Source: JAMOQA01 sp964420365 (GTDB lineage: Bacteria; Acidobacteriota; Polarisedimenticolia; J045). From it: DNA of 64,000 nucleotides. The notes under the pieces were generated by a model. The model was not told the origin of the DNA and made no database searches. It saw only the letters and a program-made list of their open reading frames with translations. Below, in pieces: positions 47,689 to 57,937 of this stretch. Where the stretch lies: contig CAYQTA010000060.1 of the NCBI GenBank assembly GCA_964420365.1, forward strand, positions 62,001 to 126,000, read 5' to 3'. Position 1 is the stretch's first letter; each line of letters starts with the position of its first letter. Made by a program: the position numbers and the translations under genes.

Positions 47689-50073
47689 ATGAGAACCGAC
47701 CGTCAGCGACGACGCCCCGGACACCCCGCGCACTCCGCGGGCCTCGCCATCGTTGCTCTCCTCGTCGCGGGATCGCTTCTTCCCGCCACCCGCGCCCAGG
47801 ACGCCCGTGTCTCCCTGGACGGAACGACCGCGCCGGGGGAAGCGGAGGCGGCCCTCGCTCCCGAGACGAGCCCGGCGTTCGCCCGGATCCGTTTCGAGGA
47901 AAACGGCGTCCACGTGATTCGCCACGAGGGTTACGAGGAGGACCTGGTGTTCAACGCGCCCCTCTACCCCGGGGACCGGCTGGAAACCGGCGCACGCCAG
48001 CGGGTCGAGGTCCAGTTGCCCGACGGAACCCTCGTGCGCGTCGATCGGAACACGGTGGTCGAGTTCTTCGGGTTCGCGGACCCGACGCGGCCCGACGATC
48101 CCGGCCTGTCGCTCCTCGGGCTCGTCCGGGGGAACATCCAGGTCGACGTACCGGATCCCCGTGGTGGCCGGGGGTTCCGCGTCGACACGCCCGCCGCCTC
48201 CGTCTATCCGCTCGAGCCGACCGCCTTTCGGGTCGACGTGGAACCGGGCGACCGCGTGCGGGTGTCCGTCGAACGGGGCCGGGCGGAGGTCGCCGGGGAA
48301 CACGGCACCGTCGTGCTCGTCGGCGGGATGCGCACGCGGGTCGTCCCCGGTCGTGGCCCCCGCCGCCCCTGGTCGTACAACGTCCTCGTGCGGGACGGCT
48401 TCGATGCCTGGGTCGCGGCCCGGGACGACGTCTACCGTCTCCGCGCGGCGCCGGGACCCGAGTACCGGGAACTGCCGGAACCGGTCCGCCCGTACTACGG
48501 AGAGTTGTCCCGCTACGGCGAGTGGATCTGGGTGGACGGCTGGGGCTGGTGCTGGCACCCGGACGAGGGCCCGGACTGGCGCCCCTACGTGCGCGGCCGG
48601 TGGGTTCCCGGTCCCTGGGGGCCCGTCTGGGTCGGTGCGGAGCCCTGGGGCTTCGCCGTGTACCACTACGGCCGCTGGGAGTGGTACGCGTCCGCGGGCT
48701 GGGTCTGGATTCCCGGAACCGCCTTCGCCCCGGCATGGGTCACCTGGTACTACGGGCCCCGCTGGGTCGGCTGGTGCCCCCTCGGCTGGTACGACGCACC
48801 GGTGCACGTGTCGATCGGGTTCGGCTGGGGCTGGGGGCCGTTCGACCACCATCCGTGGGTGTTCGTCGGCTACCACGACTTCTGGTACGTCGATGCCTGG
48901 CAGGTCCACGTCCATCACGTGATCGTCGACGACCTGCGCCGGGGGGTGATCTCCCGCCGAGCGATCCTCCCGCCCCGACGGGGCCGCGGCCCCCGTCCCG
49001 GCCATCGCCGGCCCCGGCCCGGCGCGAGGCCCCGCCCGGCGAAGCCCGGGGACCCGCGTCCCGTGCGACCCGGGCCGGGACGGTTCCGGCTCGAGCCGGG
49101 TACCGTGCTCGCCCGCGCCGAGCGGATCGCGCGGACCAGGCCGGCCATCGCGCGGCGGGTGACCGAGGCGGATCCCCTCGTTCGGCCCGCCCGGAAGCGG
49201 GGGTTCCGCGAGGTGGAACGTGACCTGGTCCGTCCACGCCGGTCCGGGAAGGCGGAGCCCGGGGGAAGGGCCGCGGGACGCGTCGGTCCCGGCTCCCGGG
49301 GGAAAGGGACGCGCGCCGGGAAGCCCGGAAAGGGTCACGGCGTCACGGGCCGGGCACGGGACGACCGGCGGGGCCGGACCGCGGCTCCCGGTGGGAAGGA
49401 ACGGGTCGTTCCCGGCCGGCCGGGCCGTTCGCGGAAGCCGGGAGCGTCCCCCTCGCCGCGGAGGGAACGCCCGGTGATCCGCTACCGCAGGCTGGAAGGG
49501 GACGGCGGTGGAGTCGACCGGCGACGCCCGGGAAACCGGGCCCCCGCCGCCCCGCCGAAGGCCGATCGCCGCCGACCGGGGACGGACCGGGGGCGGAAGC
49601 CGGCCGTTCCCGCCCATCCCGCGCGGCCCGTCCGACCTCGCGGGCCCGCGCGGGAGGTGGCCCCGGCGCGTCCGCGGATCGTCCCCGAGGGCGAGCGTGG
49701 AGTACGGCACTTCCTCGGGAACCTGGGACGCGGCAGCGGGGCCACGGTCCGCCCCGGGTCCGGCGGCCCGGGGAAGCGACAGGCCGGCACCCCGGTCCCC
49801 GTACGCCCGGTCCGGCCGGCGCGCCCGGAACGGGGAGCAGCCCCGGTATCCCCGCGCCGCGCCCCGGCCCGCCCCCCGGTCGCGACCCCGGGCAGGCGGG
49901 CACCCCGCGGCCCGCGGGCCACGCCCTCCCGGCCTCCCCGGGCGACACCCCGCAAGGCACCGACCCCTCGCCGGGCCCCGCGGTCGGCAACTCCCCGGCG
50001 CGGCGGTTCTTCCCGGTCGAGCGGCCGACACGGTGGTGGCGCAAGGCGCGTCCGCCCGCGGAAAAAGGACTGA
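47689..50073 (+). CDS. Exported FecR-type / DUF6600 Trp-rich protein with long Arg-Pro-Gly tail
   Basis: 794 residues. Signal peptide ends ATRAQD (~37). A FecR-like domain (~75-200) contains NAPLYPGDRLETGARQRVEVQLPDG and RNTVVEFFG. Residues ~225-415 form a Trp/Tyr/Gly-rich DUF6600 domain (GEWIWVDGWGWCWHPDEG, YHYGRWEWYASAGWVWIPG, YYGPRWVGWCPLGWYDAP). The last ~370 residues are a strongly basic Arg/Pro/Gly tail (RGRGPRPGHRRPRPGARPRP and similar), which should be disordered. The ATG at 47689 has GGAGG 6 nt before; upstream codons are not coding-like. The sigma-54 promoter drives it. No known reaction; an extracellular-matrix or surface-binding protein is a reasonable guess. Confidence 0.8.
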   Translation: MRTDRQRRRPGHPAHSAGLAIVALLVAGSLLPATRAQDARVSLDGTTAPGEAEAALAPETSPAFARIRFEENGVHVIRHEGYEEDLVFNAPLYPGDRLETGARQRVEVQLPDGTLVRVDRNTVVEFFGFADPTRPDDPGLSLLGLVRGNIQVDVPDPRGGRGFRVDTPAASVYPLEPTAFRVDVEPGDRVRVSVERGRAEVAGEHGTVVLVGGMRTRVVPGRGPRRPWSYNVLVRDGFDAWVAARDDVYRLRAAPGPEYRELPEPVRPYYGELSRYGEWIWVDGWGWCWHPDEGPDWRPYVRGRWVPGPWGPVWVGAEPWGFAVYHYGRWEWYASAGWVWIPGTAFAPAWVTWYYGPRWVGWCPLGWYDAPVHVSIGFGWGWGPFDHHPWVFVGYHDFWYVDAWQVHVHHVIVDDLRRGVISRRAILPPRRGRGPRPGHRRPRPGARPRPAKPGDPRPVRPGPGRFRLEPGTVLARAERIARTRPAIARRVTEADPLVRPARKRGFREVERDLVRPRRSGKAEPGGRAAGRVGPGSRGKGTRAGKPGKGHGVTGRARDDRRGRTAAPGGKERVVPGRPGRSRKPGASPSPRRERPVIRYRRLEGDGGGVDRRRPGNRAPAAPPKADRRRPGTDRGRKPAVPAHPARPVRPRGPAREVAPARPRIVPEGERGVRHFLGNLGRGSGATVRPGSGGPGKRQAGTPVPVRPVRPARPERGAAPVSPRRAPARPPVATPGRRAPRGPRATPSRPPRATPRKAPTPRRAPRSATPRRGGSSRSSGRHGGGARRVRPRKKD

Positions 50074-50106
50074 GGGCCGGGGGACGACGACGAACGGCCG
50101 CCCGGT

Positions 50107-51045
50107 TCAGGGCGCGGCGAAAACGGCGAAACCTCCGACCGCCCGCCGGTAGACTTCCCGGTTGACCAGGGAAGCGGGACGGGCGACCAGCAGGGCGGCC
50201 TCTTCCCGGAGATCCCGGGCCCGCGCCACCGCACCGGCGAACCGGCTGCCGGCTCCCTCGAGGGTTCCCGGCTCCAGAAGGACCGGAACCGCTGCCGCCC
50301 GGCGGGGATCCCATCCCGCGCGGGCGATCCGCCGGAGGGCCTCCAGGTCGGCCTCCCGCTCGAGCTCCGGGCCCCACCCGACCAGCAGCGACAGGAGCAG
50401 GGCGTCCCGCACGGTCCGCCGCCCCCCGGCGCGCAGGAAGGAGAGCAGTCCTCCCCGGTGCTCCCGCCCCGTCCCCGCGAACCGCCGCCCGACGAGGCCC
50501 CGGCCTTCGAGGGCGACCTCCCGCGCGAGGACGAAGGCGAGCTGGGCCTCGTCCTCGAGCACCGCCAGCATGCCGAGCGAGCAGACCAGCCGGCGGCCAC
50601 CGGGAAGGAGACAGGCGAGGGGCTCGCCCCCGTCGAGGAGGTGAACCCGGGCCGGCTCGGACCCCGGCGCCAGCCGGTCGAGGACGCCGGCCACGTAGTC
50701 CTCGAGGCGCTCCGTCTCGACGGGCCGACCCGTGACCTCCGGCAGCAGGTCTTCCAGGAGGCCGTCGTCCAGGGGAGCCGACGGGCCGTCCTCCTCGTGC
50801 AGGCAGGGATGGTGATCTTCTCCCCCGGACGGTGCGGGCCAGGCACAGCGGGGACACGGATCGAGACCCCGGCCCTCCCGGTCGGCGGCCTGGCCACACG
50901 ACCGGCAGGCAAGAAGCCCGCCGGGGAGCGGGACGTCCACCGGGACCAGGGATCCCCGCGCGCCGCAGCGGGGACAGGCCAGGCGCTCCTCGGCCGGCGC
51001 GCGGCGGCGCAGGGCGTCGAGCAGGGTACCGAGCAGGGTCGTCAT
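50107..51045 (-). CDS. Zinc-ribbon protein with degenerate M48-like peptidase domain
   Basis: 312 residues. The N-terminus has three Cys pairs: C24-x2-C27, C47-x2-C50 and C64-x2-C67, plus C81, so two zinc ribbons are likely. The C-terminal part (~95-312) follows the M48 metallopeptidase pattern (GRRLVCSLGMLAVLEDEAQLAFVLAREVAL, then ELEREADLEALRRIARAGWDP). The HExxH zinc site is broken: R175 and L179 stand where the two His should be, with E176 kept. The third-ligand EREAD segment is kept. It should be proteolytically dead. ATG start at 51045. A scaffold or zinc-sensing role is possible. Confidence 0.75.
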   Translation of the reverse strand: MTTLLGTLLDALRRRAPAEERLACPRCGARGSLVPVDVPLPGGLLACRSCGQAADREGRGLDPCPRCAWPAPSGGEDHHPCLHEEDGPSAPLDDGLLEDLLPEVTGRPVETERLEDYVAGVLDRLAPGSEPARVHLLDGGEPLACLLPGGRRLVCSLGMLAVLEDEAQLAFVLAREVALEGRGLVGRRFAGTGREHRGGLLSFLRAGGRRTVRDALLLSLLVGWGPELEREADLEALRRIARAGWDPRRAAAVPVLLEPGTLEGAGSRFAGAVARARDLREEAALLVARPASLVNREVYRRAVGGFAVFAAP

Positions 51046-51482
51046 CGGTCCGGAACGTTCCTCCGGGGTTCAATCTGGTCCCCGCCGGGCCCCGCCGCCA
51101 GCCTCCCGTCCGGGTGGGCCGGAAGCGCCCGATCGGGGACAGGACCGGGATGCGAGGCGGTGGGGGGGCGCCGCCGGGTGCCGGGCGCCACGCCGCGGCG
51201 GGCATCCCGTGCGGAAAGAACGGTCGGAACTCCCGCCCCTCGAAGCCGTTGCCGGGACAGCCTCCCCTCCCGGCACACCTCCGGCGGGTTGACGAGGGGG
51301 GCGGTTCGCGCCTAGAGTTCCGGAATCGTCGCCGGACCCCATCCGGGCGGCGGTCCCAGTGTGTCCAGGACGGCACGGGCCGGTTCCCCGGGGCCCTCAC
51401 CCCCGGGCGGCGGGTCCCTCTGCCGCCAGCGGGCCCGGGAGCGCCCCCTTCCCCATTCGCCGGCGCCAGGAGTGAGCAGAAG
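51046..51482. other. Divergent intergenic region upstream of the EF-G2 gene (437 nt)
   Basis: Non-coding on both strands as far as I can judge; it is GC-rich with no repeat. It holds the EF-G2 promoter at 51289-51318 and leaves a leader of about 155 nt before the start codon. The 240 nt nearer the peptidase-like gene show no clear promoter. Confidence 0.55.
51289..51318 (+). promoter_or_regulatory. Candidate sigma-70 promoter of the EF-G2-asnS-rimO-pgpA-ribF unit
   Basis: TTGACG (51289-51294; 5 of 6), an 18-nt spacer and TAGAGT (51313-51318; 4 of 6). The predicted start near 51325 gives a long GC-rich leader. Confidence 0.5.
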
Positions 51483-53567
51483 ATGAAGGTCTACGACACC
51501 GAAGCCATCCGCAACGTCGCCTTCGTCGGTCACGGCGACTCCGGGAAGACGTCCCTCGTGTCCGCCCTGCTCTACGCGGCGGGAGCCACCGACAAGCTCG
51601 GCTCGGTCCCCGAGGGGACGGCGCCGACGGACTTCGATCCCGAGGAGGTCGAGCGCAAGGTCTCGATGGCGGTCGCCGTCGCCTGGGCCGACTGGAAGGA
51701 CCGGAAGCTCAACCTGATCGATGCGCCGGGCTACACGAACTTCATCGGGGAGGCCGCGGCGGCCCTGCGCGCCGCCGACAGCGCGCTGATCGTGGTCCAC
51801 GCCCTCGACGGGATCGGCGTCCAGACGGAGAAGATGTGGGAGGACTCGGAGAAGCAGTCGAAGCCGGTCCTCTTCGCGATCAACCAGCTCGACCGGGACC
51901 GGGCGGACTTCGACCAGCTCGTCTCGATCCTGCAGGAGCGGTTCGGGCGGCAGGTGATGCCGATCAGCTTCCCCGTGATCGAGGGGGGCCAGCTCGTCGG
52001 CGTCGTCGACCTGGTCTCGGGGAAGGCCCGCCGGCCGAAGGGCGATGGGAAGGACGTCGAGGAGTTCGACCCGCCGGGGGACCTGGCCGACCGGATCTCC
52101 TCCGCCCGGGAACAGCTCGTCGACATGGTCGCCGAGAGCGACGAGGAGCTGATGGAAGCCTACCTCGAGGCGGGCGAGCTCACGGCCGAGCAGCTCGAGA
52201 AGGGGCTGCGCACGGCGATCGCCTCCCGCTCCATCTTCCCGGTCTTCGCCACGGCGGCGACGGCGATGGTCGGCATCCACTCCCTCCTCGACGGGCTCGC
52301 CGGCTATGCCCCCTCCCCCGCGGACATGCCGCCGGCGATCGCGAAGACGCCCGAGGGAGAGGAGAAGGAGCTGCCCGCGGACCCGGCCGGCCCGCTCGTG
52401 CTGCAGGTCTTCAAGACCTACATCGACCCGTTCGCCGGTCGAATCACGCTCTTCCGGGTGGTCTCCGGCACGCTCAAGGCCGACCAGTCGGCATGGAACG
52501 TCCGCTCCGAGACGCAGGAGAAGATGGCCGGCCTGTCCGCGCCGAAGGGGAAGGGTGGCGACAAGGTGCCCGAGGCCAGGGCGGGTGACATCGCGTTCGT
52601 GACCAAGCTGAAGGACACCCGTACCGGGGACACCCTCGTCGGTGACAAGTCGCACGTGGTCGAGATGCCCCCGATCCCGTTCCCGCAGCCGGTGATCGCC
52701 TACGCTGTCCACGGCGAGGGCAAGGGGGACGACGAGAAGATCGCGAACGCCCTCCAGCGGCTCGCCGAGGAGGATCCGACGATCCGGCTCGAGCGGGACC
52801 CGCGCAGCCACGAGCTGATGCTCGCCGGGCTGGGCATCGACCACGTCCGCACGGTGATGGACAAGATGGCCCGCCGGTTCAACGTCAAGGGGAACCTGCA
52901 GAAGCCGAAGATCCCCTACCTCGAGACGATCACGAAGCCCGCCAAGGCGATGTACCGCCACAAGAAGCAGACCGGCGGAGCCGGGCAGTTCGCCGAGGTC
53001 CATCTGAGGATCGAGCCGCTCCCCAGGGGACAGGGGTTCGAGTACGACTCGGAGATCTTCGGCGGAGCGATCTCGCGGAACTTCTGGCCGTCGATCGAGA
53101 AGGGGATCCGCCAGGTGATGGAGCAGGGCGTGATCGCCGGCTACCCGATGGTCGACGTCAAGGCGGTCATCTTCGACGGCAAGGAACACCCGGTCGACTC
53201 GAAGGACATCGCCTTCCAGATCGCGGGGCGCGAGGTCTTCAAGAAGTGCGTGATGGAAGCGGGTCCCGTCGTGCTGGAGCCGATCATGAAGGTCGTCGTC
53301 ACGGTCCCCGACGAGTGCATGGGAGACATCCTCGGCGACCTGAACCGGCGGCGGGGCAAGGTGCAGGGATCCGACAGCCAGGGTGGCCGCGCGACGATCC
53401 GCGCCCTCGTGCCAATGGCGGAGATGCTGGAGTACTCGGCGACGCTGAAGTCCCTGACGTCGGACCGCGGTTCCTACACGATGGAACTCGACCACTACGA
53501 GAAGGTCCCGCACGAGATCCAGCAGAAGCTGATGGAAGCCTGGAAACCCCACGAGAGCGAGGACTGA
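51483..53567 (+). CDS. EF-G-like translational GTPase (EF-G2 / FusA2 group)
   Basis: 694 residues with the EF-G domain set. G1 loop GHGDSGKT at 16-23; switch II DAPGYTNF at 80-87, where the catalytic His of true EF-G is Tyr84; G4 is NQLD at 134-137 instead of NKxD. Domains II-V follow, with the usual domain IV segment RHKKQTGGAGQFAEV. These changes are characteristic of the slow second EF-G paralogue rather than the essential translocase, which must be elsewhere. The ATG at 51483 has AGGAG upstream. Alternative: a ribosome-recycling or stress paralogue. Confidence 0.9.
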   Translation: MKVYDTEAIRNVAFVGHGDSGKTSLVSALLYAAGATDKLGSVPEGTAPTDFDPEEVERKVSMAVAVAWADWKDRKLNLIDAPGYTNFIGEAAAALRAADSALIVVHALDGIGVQTEKMWEDSEKQSKPVLFAINQLDRDRADFDQLVSILQERFGRQVMPISFPVIEGGQLVGVVDLVSGKARRPKGDGKDVEEFDPPGDLADRISSAREQLVDMVAESDEELMEAYLEAGELTAEQLEKGLRTAIASRSIFPVFATAATAMVGIHSLLDGLAGYAPSPADMPPAIAKTPEGEEKELPADPAGPLVLQVFKTYIDPFAGRITLFRVVSGTLKADQSAWNVRSETQEKMAGLSAPKGKGGDKVPEARAGDIAFVTKLKDTRTGDTLVGDKSHVVEMPPIPFPQPVIAYAVHGEGKGDDEKIANALQRLAEEDPTIRLERDPRSHELMLAGLGIDHVRTVMDKMARRFNVKGNLQKPKIPYLETITKPAKAMYRHKKQTGGAGQFAEVHLRIEPLPRGQGFEYDSEIFGGAISRNFWPSIEKGIRQVMEQGVIAGYPMVDVKAVIFDGKEHPVDSKDIAFQIAGREVFKKCVMEAGPVVLEPIMKVVVTVPDECMGDILGDLNRRRGKVQGSDSQGGRATIRALVPMAEMLEYSATLKSLTSDRGSYTMELDHYEKVPHEIQQKLMEAWKPHESED

Positions 53568-53570
53568 GCC

Positions 53571-54892
<1,322 letters not shown>

Positions 54893-54896
<4 letters not shown>

Positions 54897-56239
54897 CCCG
54901 CCCGCGCGGCCGGGTGGCCCTCGTCAACCTGGGCTGCCCGAAGAACCTGGTCGACGGCGAGATCCTCCTCGCGCGCCTGCGCGACGCCGGCTGGAACCCG
55001 GTGGACGACCCGGACGACGCGGACGTCCTCGTCGTCAACACCTGCACGTTCATCGACCCGGCACGGCGCGAGTCGGTGGAGGCACTCCTCGACGCGGTCG
55101 CGTGGAAGGAGGCCCGGCCCGGCAGGCGCCTCGTCGCCGCGGGATGCATGGTCCAGGCCCACGCACGGGAACTGGCCCGGGAGATCGGGGAAGTCGATGT
55201 CTTCGTCGGCCTCGACGAGCTGCTCGAGATCGACCGGAAGCTCGCGGCGCGCCGTCCCGCGCTTCCCCCGCCCGGCCCGGCCCGCCGCCTGTTCGGCGGG
55301 AGCGTCCCCCGGCTGCGCCGAACACCGCCGTGGACCGCCTGGGTCAAGATCGCCGAGGGATGCGACCAGGCCTGCGCCTTCTGCGCGATCCCCGCGTTCC
55401 GCGGGCGCCAGCGCTCCCGGCCGGTCCCGGACGTGCTCGAGGAGCTCCGCCGCCTCGCCGGCGAGGGGGTCCGCGAGGTCAACCTGGTCGCCCAGGACTC
55501 CACCGGGTGGGGCCGGGACCTGGGCGCCGAGGACGGGCTCGCCCACCTGGTGGCCGCGATCGGGGCCGCCGAGGGAATGCCCGGCTGGGTGCGGATCCAC
55601 TACCTCTACCCGGGACGGATCACGCCCGCCCTGCTGGAGGCCCTGGCCGGGGCGGACCGGGTCGTCGAGTACATCGACCTGCCGCTCCAGCACGCCCACC
55701 CCGCGGTCCTGCGCCGGATGCGCCGCCCGGGCTCCGTGGACTCGTTCCGCCGGCAGATGAGGGCCCTCGGCGAGGCTCTCCCCGGGGCCGGGACGCGGAC
55801 CGCCTTCATCGTCGGGTACCCCGGTGAGACCGAGGAGGAGTTCCAGGCCCTCCTCGAGTTCGTCGAGGAGGGCTGGTTCGACGTCGTCGGGGTCTTCGAG
55901 TATTCCCGCGAGGAGGGCACGGCGGCGGCGGCCCTTCCCGACGACGTCCCGCCGGACCTGAAGCGGGAGCGGGCCGTGCGCCTCGCGGAGGCTGCCGAGG
56001 CGGTGGCCTGGGAGCGGAACCGGGCCCGCGTGGGCCGGGAACTCGAGGTGCTGGTCGAGGGCCCGGCCGACGACGCGCCCGGCCGCGTCGCCGCCCGGTG
56101 GCGAGGCCAGGCCCCGGAGGTGGACGGGCGCGTGCTCCTCGCCCCCTCCACCGCTCCCCCGCCGCCGGGGACGGTCGTCCGGGCACGGATCACCGGTGTC
56201 CGGGCCCCCCACGAGCTCGAGGCGGAGGTGGTAGGCTGA
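54893..56239 (+). CDS. rimO: Ribosomal protein S12 methylthiotransferase RimO
   Basis: Radical-SAM enzyme that methylthiolates Asp of ribosomal protein S12. 448 residues: N-terminal cluster cysteines in NLGCPKN, NTCTF and AAGCM, radical-SAM CxxxCxxC in EGCDQACAFCAIP, and a C-terminal TRAM domain (RARVGRELEVLVEG). The start is a GTG overlapping the asnS stop (GTGA). Confidence 0.95.
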
Positions 56240-56259
56240 TCCGCCGGAGGAAAGCGCCC

Positions 56260-56730
56260 GTGTCGCCGCTCAAGGTCGTCCTCGCCACCTGGTTCGGTTC
56301 CGGCTACGCGCCGGTCGCCTCGGGCACGTTCGGCACGGCGGCGACGGTGCCCCTGGTGCTGCTCCTCTGGTGGATCGGCTCCCTTCCCCTCCACCTGGGC
56401 GCCATCGTCTTCATCGCGATGCTCGGCACCTGGGCGGCGGAGGGCGCGGAGGAGCGGTGGGGTCGGAAGGACCCGGGACAGGTCGTCATCGACGAGACCG
56501 CCGGGTACCTGGTGGCGACCGCGGGCCTCCCCCATTCGCTGCCCGCCCTGGCCGGGTCCTTTCTCCTCTTCCGGCTGATGGACGTGGTCAAGCCCTGGCC
56601 GGCCCGCCGGCTCGAGGCCCTTCCCGGCGGGATCGGGATCATGGCGGACGACCTGGTGGCCGGGCTGTACGCCTGGCTCGCGTGGCAGGCGTTCGCCCGG
56701 TTCCTGCCCTGGGAGGCCCTCGCGCGATGA
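56260..56730 (+). CDS. pgpA: Phosphatidylglycerophosphatase A
   Basis: Membrane phosphatase completing phosphatidylglycerol synthesis. 156 residues with SGYAPVASGTFGTAATVPL near the start, the middle VIDETAGYLVA, and the catalytic end GIGIMADDLVAGLYAW. Three to four membrane segments. GTG start at 56260 with GGAGGAAA upstream. It shares its stop with the ribF start. Confidence 0.92.
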   Translation: MSPLKVVLATWFGSGYAPVASGTFGTAATVPLVLLLWWIGSLPLHLGAIVFIAMLGTWAAEGAEERWGRKDPGQVVIDETAGYLVATAGLPHSLPALAGSFLLFRLMDVVKPWPARRLEALPGGIGIMADDLVAGLYAWLAWQAFARFLPWEALAR

Positions 56731-57674
56731 TCGTCCGGGAACGGCTCGACGAGCTCCGGGTCGGGGACGGTCGGCCCGTCATCGCGACGATGGGAAACTT
56801 CGACGGCCTGCATCGCGGGCACCAGGAGATCATGCGCCGCATCACCCGGCGGGCGGCCGAGGCGACGGGGCTCGCCACGGTGATCACGTTTCATCCCCAC
56901 CCCCTGCGGGTGATCGCTCCCGACCGCGCCCCCCGCCTGCTCCTCACCCGGGACCAGAAGCTCGGCCTCCTCGAGGAGCTGGGGATCGACGCGGTCCTCG
57001 TGATCCCCTTCGACCTCGACTTCGCCGCGATGCCGGCGGAGGCGTTCGCCCGGGAGATCCTGGTCGACCGCGTGGGCATCGCCGAGATCCACGTCGGTGC
57101 GGACTTCCGCTTCGGCCGAGACCGGGCCGGGGACGTGGGTCTCCTGCGACGCCTCGGCCGGGAACACGGGTTCGTCGCCGAGAGCGTCCCCCCGGTGATG
57201 GACCGCGGCGAGCGGATCTCCGCCTCGCGGATCCGCCGGGAGCTCTCCCTGGGAAACGTGGAGGAGGCCCGCCGTCTTCTCGGGCGTCCGTTCCAGCTCG
57301 TGGGCACGATCGTTCACGGCGAAGGCCGGGGTCGGGCCGTGCTCGTTCCCACCGCGAACCTCTCCCCGGAGAACGAGTTCCTGCCGGCGCGGGGAGTCTA
57401 CTTCACGCGCCTCCGCTGGCGCGGCGGCGACGTGCTCGGGCTCACCAACCTGGGCACGCGTCCGACCTTCGGGGGCCGGCGGATCACCGTCGAGACGTTC
57501 CTTCCCGGCTTCGCCGGCGACCTCTACGGCGAGCGGGCGCGCCTCGACTTCCTCCGGCGACACCGGGAGGAGCGGCGCTTCGAGAGCACGCGGGAGCTGA
57601 TGGACCAGATCTTCCGCGACCTGGAAGCCTTCGAGGAGTGGAAGGCCGGGCAGGAACCGCCGGCGGACGCCTAG
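56727..57674 (+). CDS. ribF: Bifunctional riboflavin kinase / FAD synthetase
   Basis: Makes FMN and FAD. 315 residues: N-terminal nucleotidyltransferase with GNFDGLHRGHQ (23-33) and SASRIRRELSLGNVEEARRLLGR, then the C-terminal riboflavin kinase domain (VVHGEGRGR-type IVHGEGRGRAVLVPTANL, with the PTAN motif, and GVYFTRLRWRG). ATG overlaps the pgpA stop (ATGA). Its stop overlaps the anti-sigma stop on the other strand as CTAG. Confidence 0.95.
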   Translation: MIVRERLDELRVGDGRPVIATMGNFDGLHRGHQEIMRRITRRAAEATGLATVITFHPHPLRVIAPDRAPRLLLTRDQKLGLLEELGIDAVLVIPFDLDFAAMPAEAFAREILVDRVGIAEIHVGADFRFGRDRAGDVGLLRRLGREHGFVAESVPPVMDRGERISASRIRRELSLGNVEEARRLLGRPFQLVGTIVHGEGRGRAVLVPTANLSPENEFLPARGVYFTRLRWRGGDVLGLTNLGTRPTFGGRRITVETFLPGFAGDLYGERARLDFLRRHREERRFESTRELMDQIFRDLEAFEEWKAGQEPPADA

Positions 57675-57937
57675 AGGACTCCCTGCCGGTGGAGTTCTTC
57701 CCGCGCCCGTTCGACCACGCGACGCAGCTCGGACGGCTCGAGCACCGGGCGGGGCGCGCGGCGACAGGCCTCGATCGTTTCCCGCAGCGTGGCGACCGCC
57801 CAGGCGCACCGCGGACACTCGGCGATGTGCGCCTCGATCCGGTGGAAGAGGTCCTCGCCGACGTCCCCGTCCAGGTACCCGGAGAGGGTCTCGAGCCACT
57901 CGAGGCAGTCGCACTCGGGATGCCGCGCGTCGTCCAT
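57671..57937 (-). CDS. Zinc-binding anti-sigma factor
   Basis: 88 residues with the zinc anti-sigma motif HIAECPRC (H37-x3-C41-x2-C44) and an N-terminal segment ECDCLEWLETLSGYLDGDV that is typical of mycothiol/ZAS-type anti-sigma proteins. No membrane segment, so it is soluble and could be redox-controlled. It starts where the ECF sigma gene stops (TGATG), as sigma/anti-sigma pairs often do. Confidence 0.9.
   Translation of the reverse strand: MDDARHPECDCLEWLETLSGYLDGDVGEDLFHRIEAHIAECPRCAWAVATLRETIEACRRAPRPVLEPSELRRVVERAREELHRQGVL

Noticed and set aside
47467..50031. Minus-strand frame of 854 codons opposite the DUF6600 gene
   Set aside because: No domain; the plus strand has a signal peptide, FecR and DUF6600 domains, a ribosome site and a promoter.
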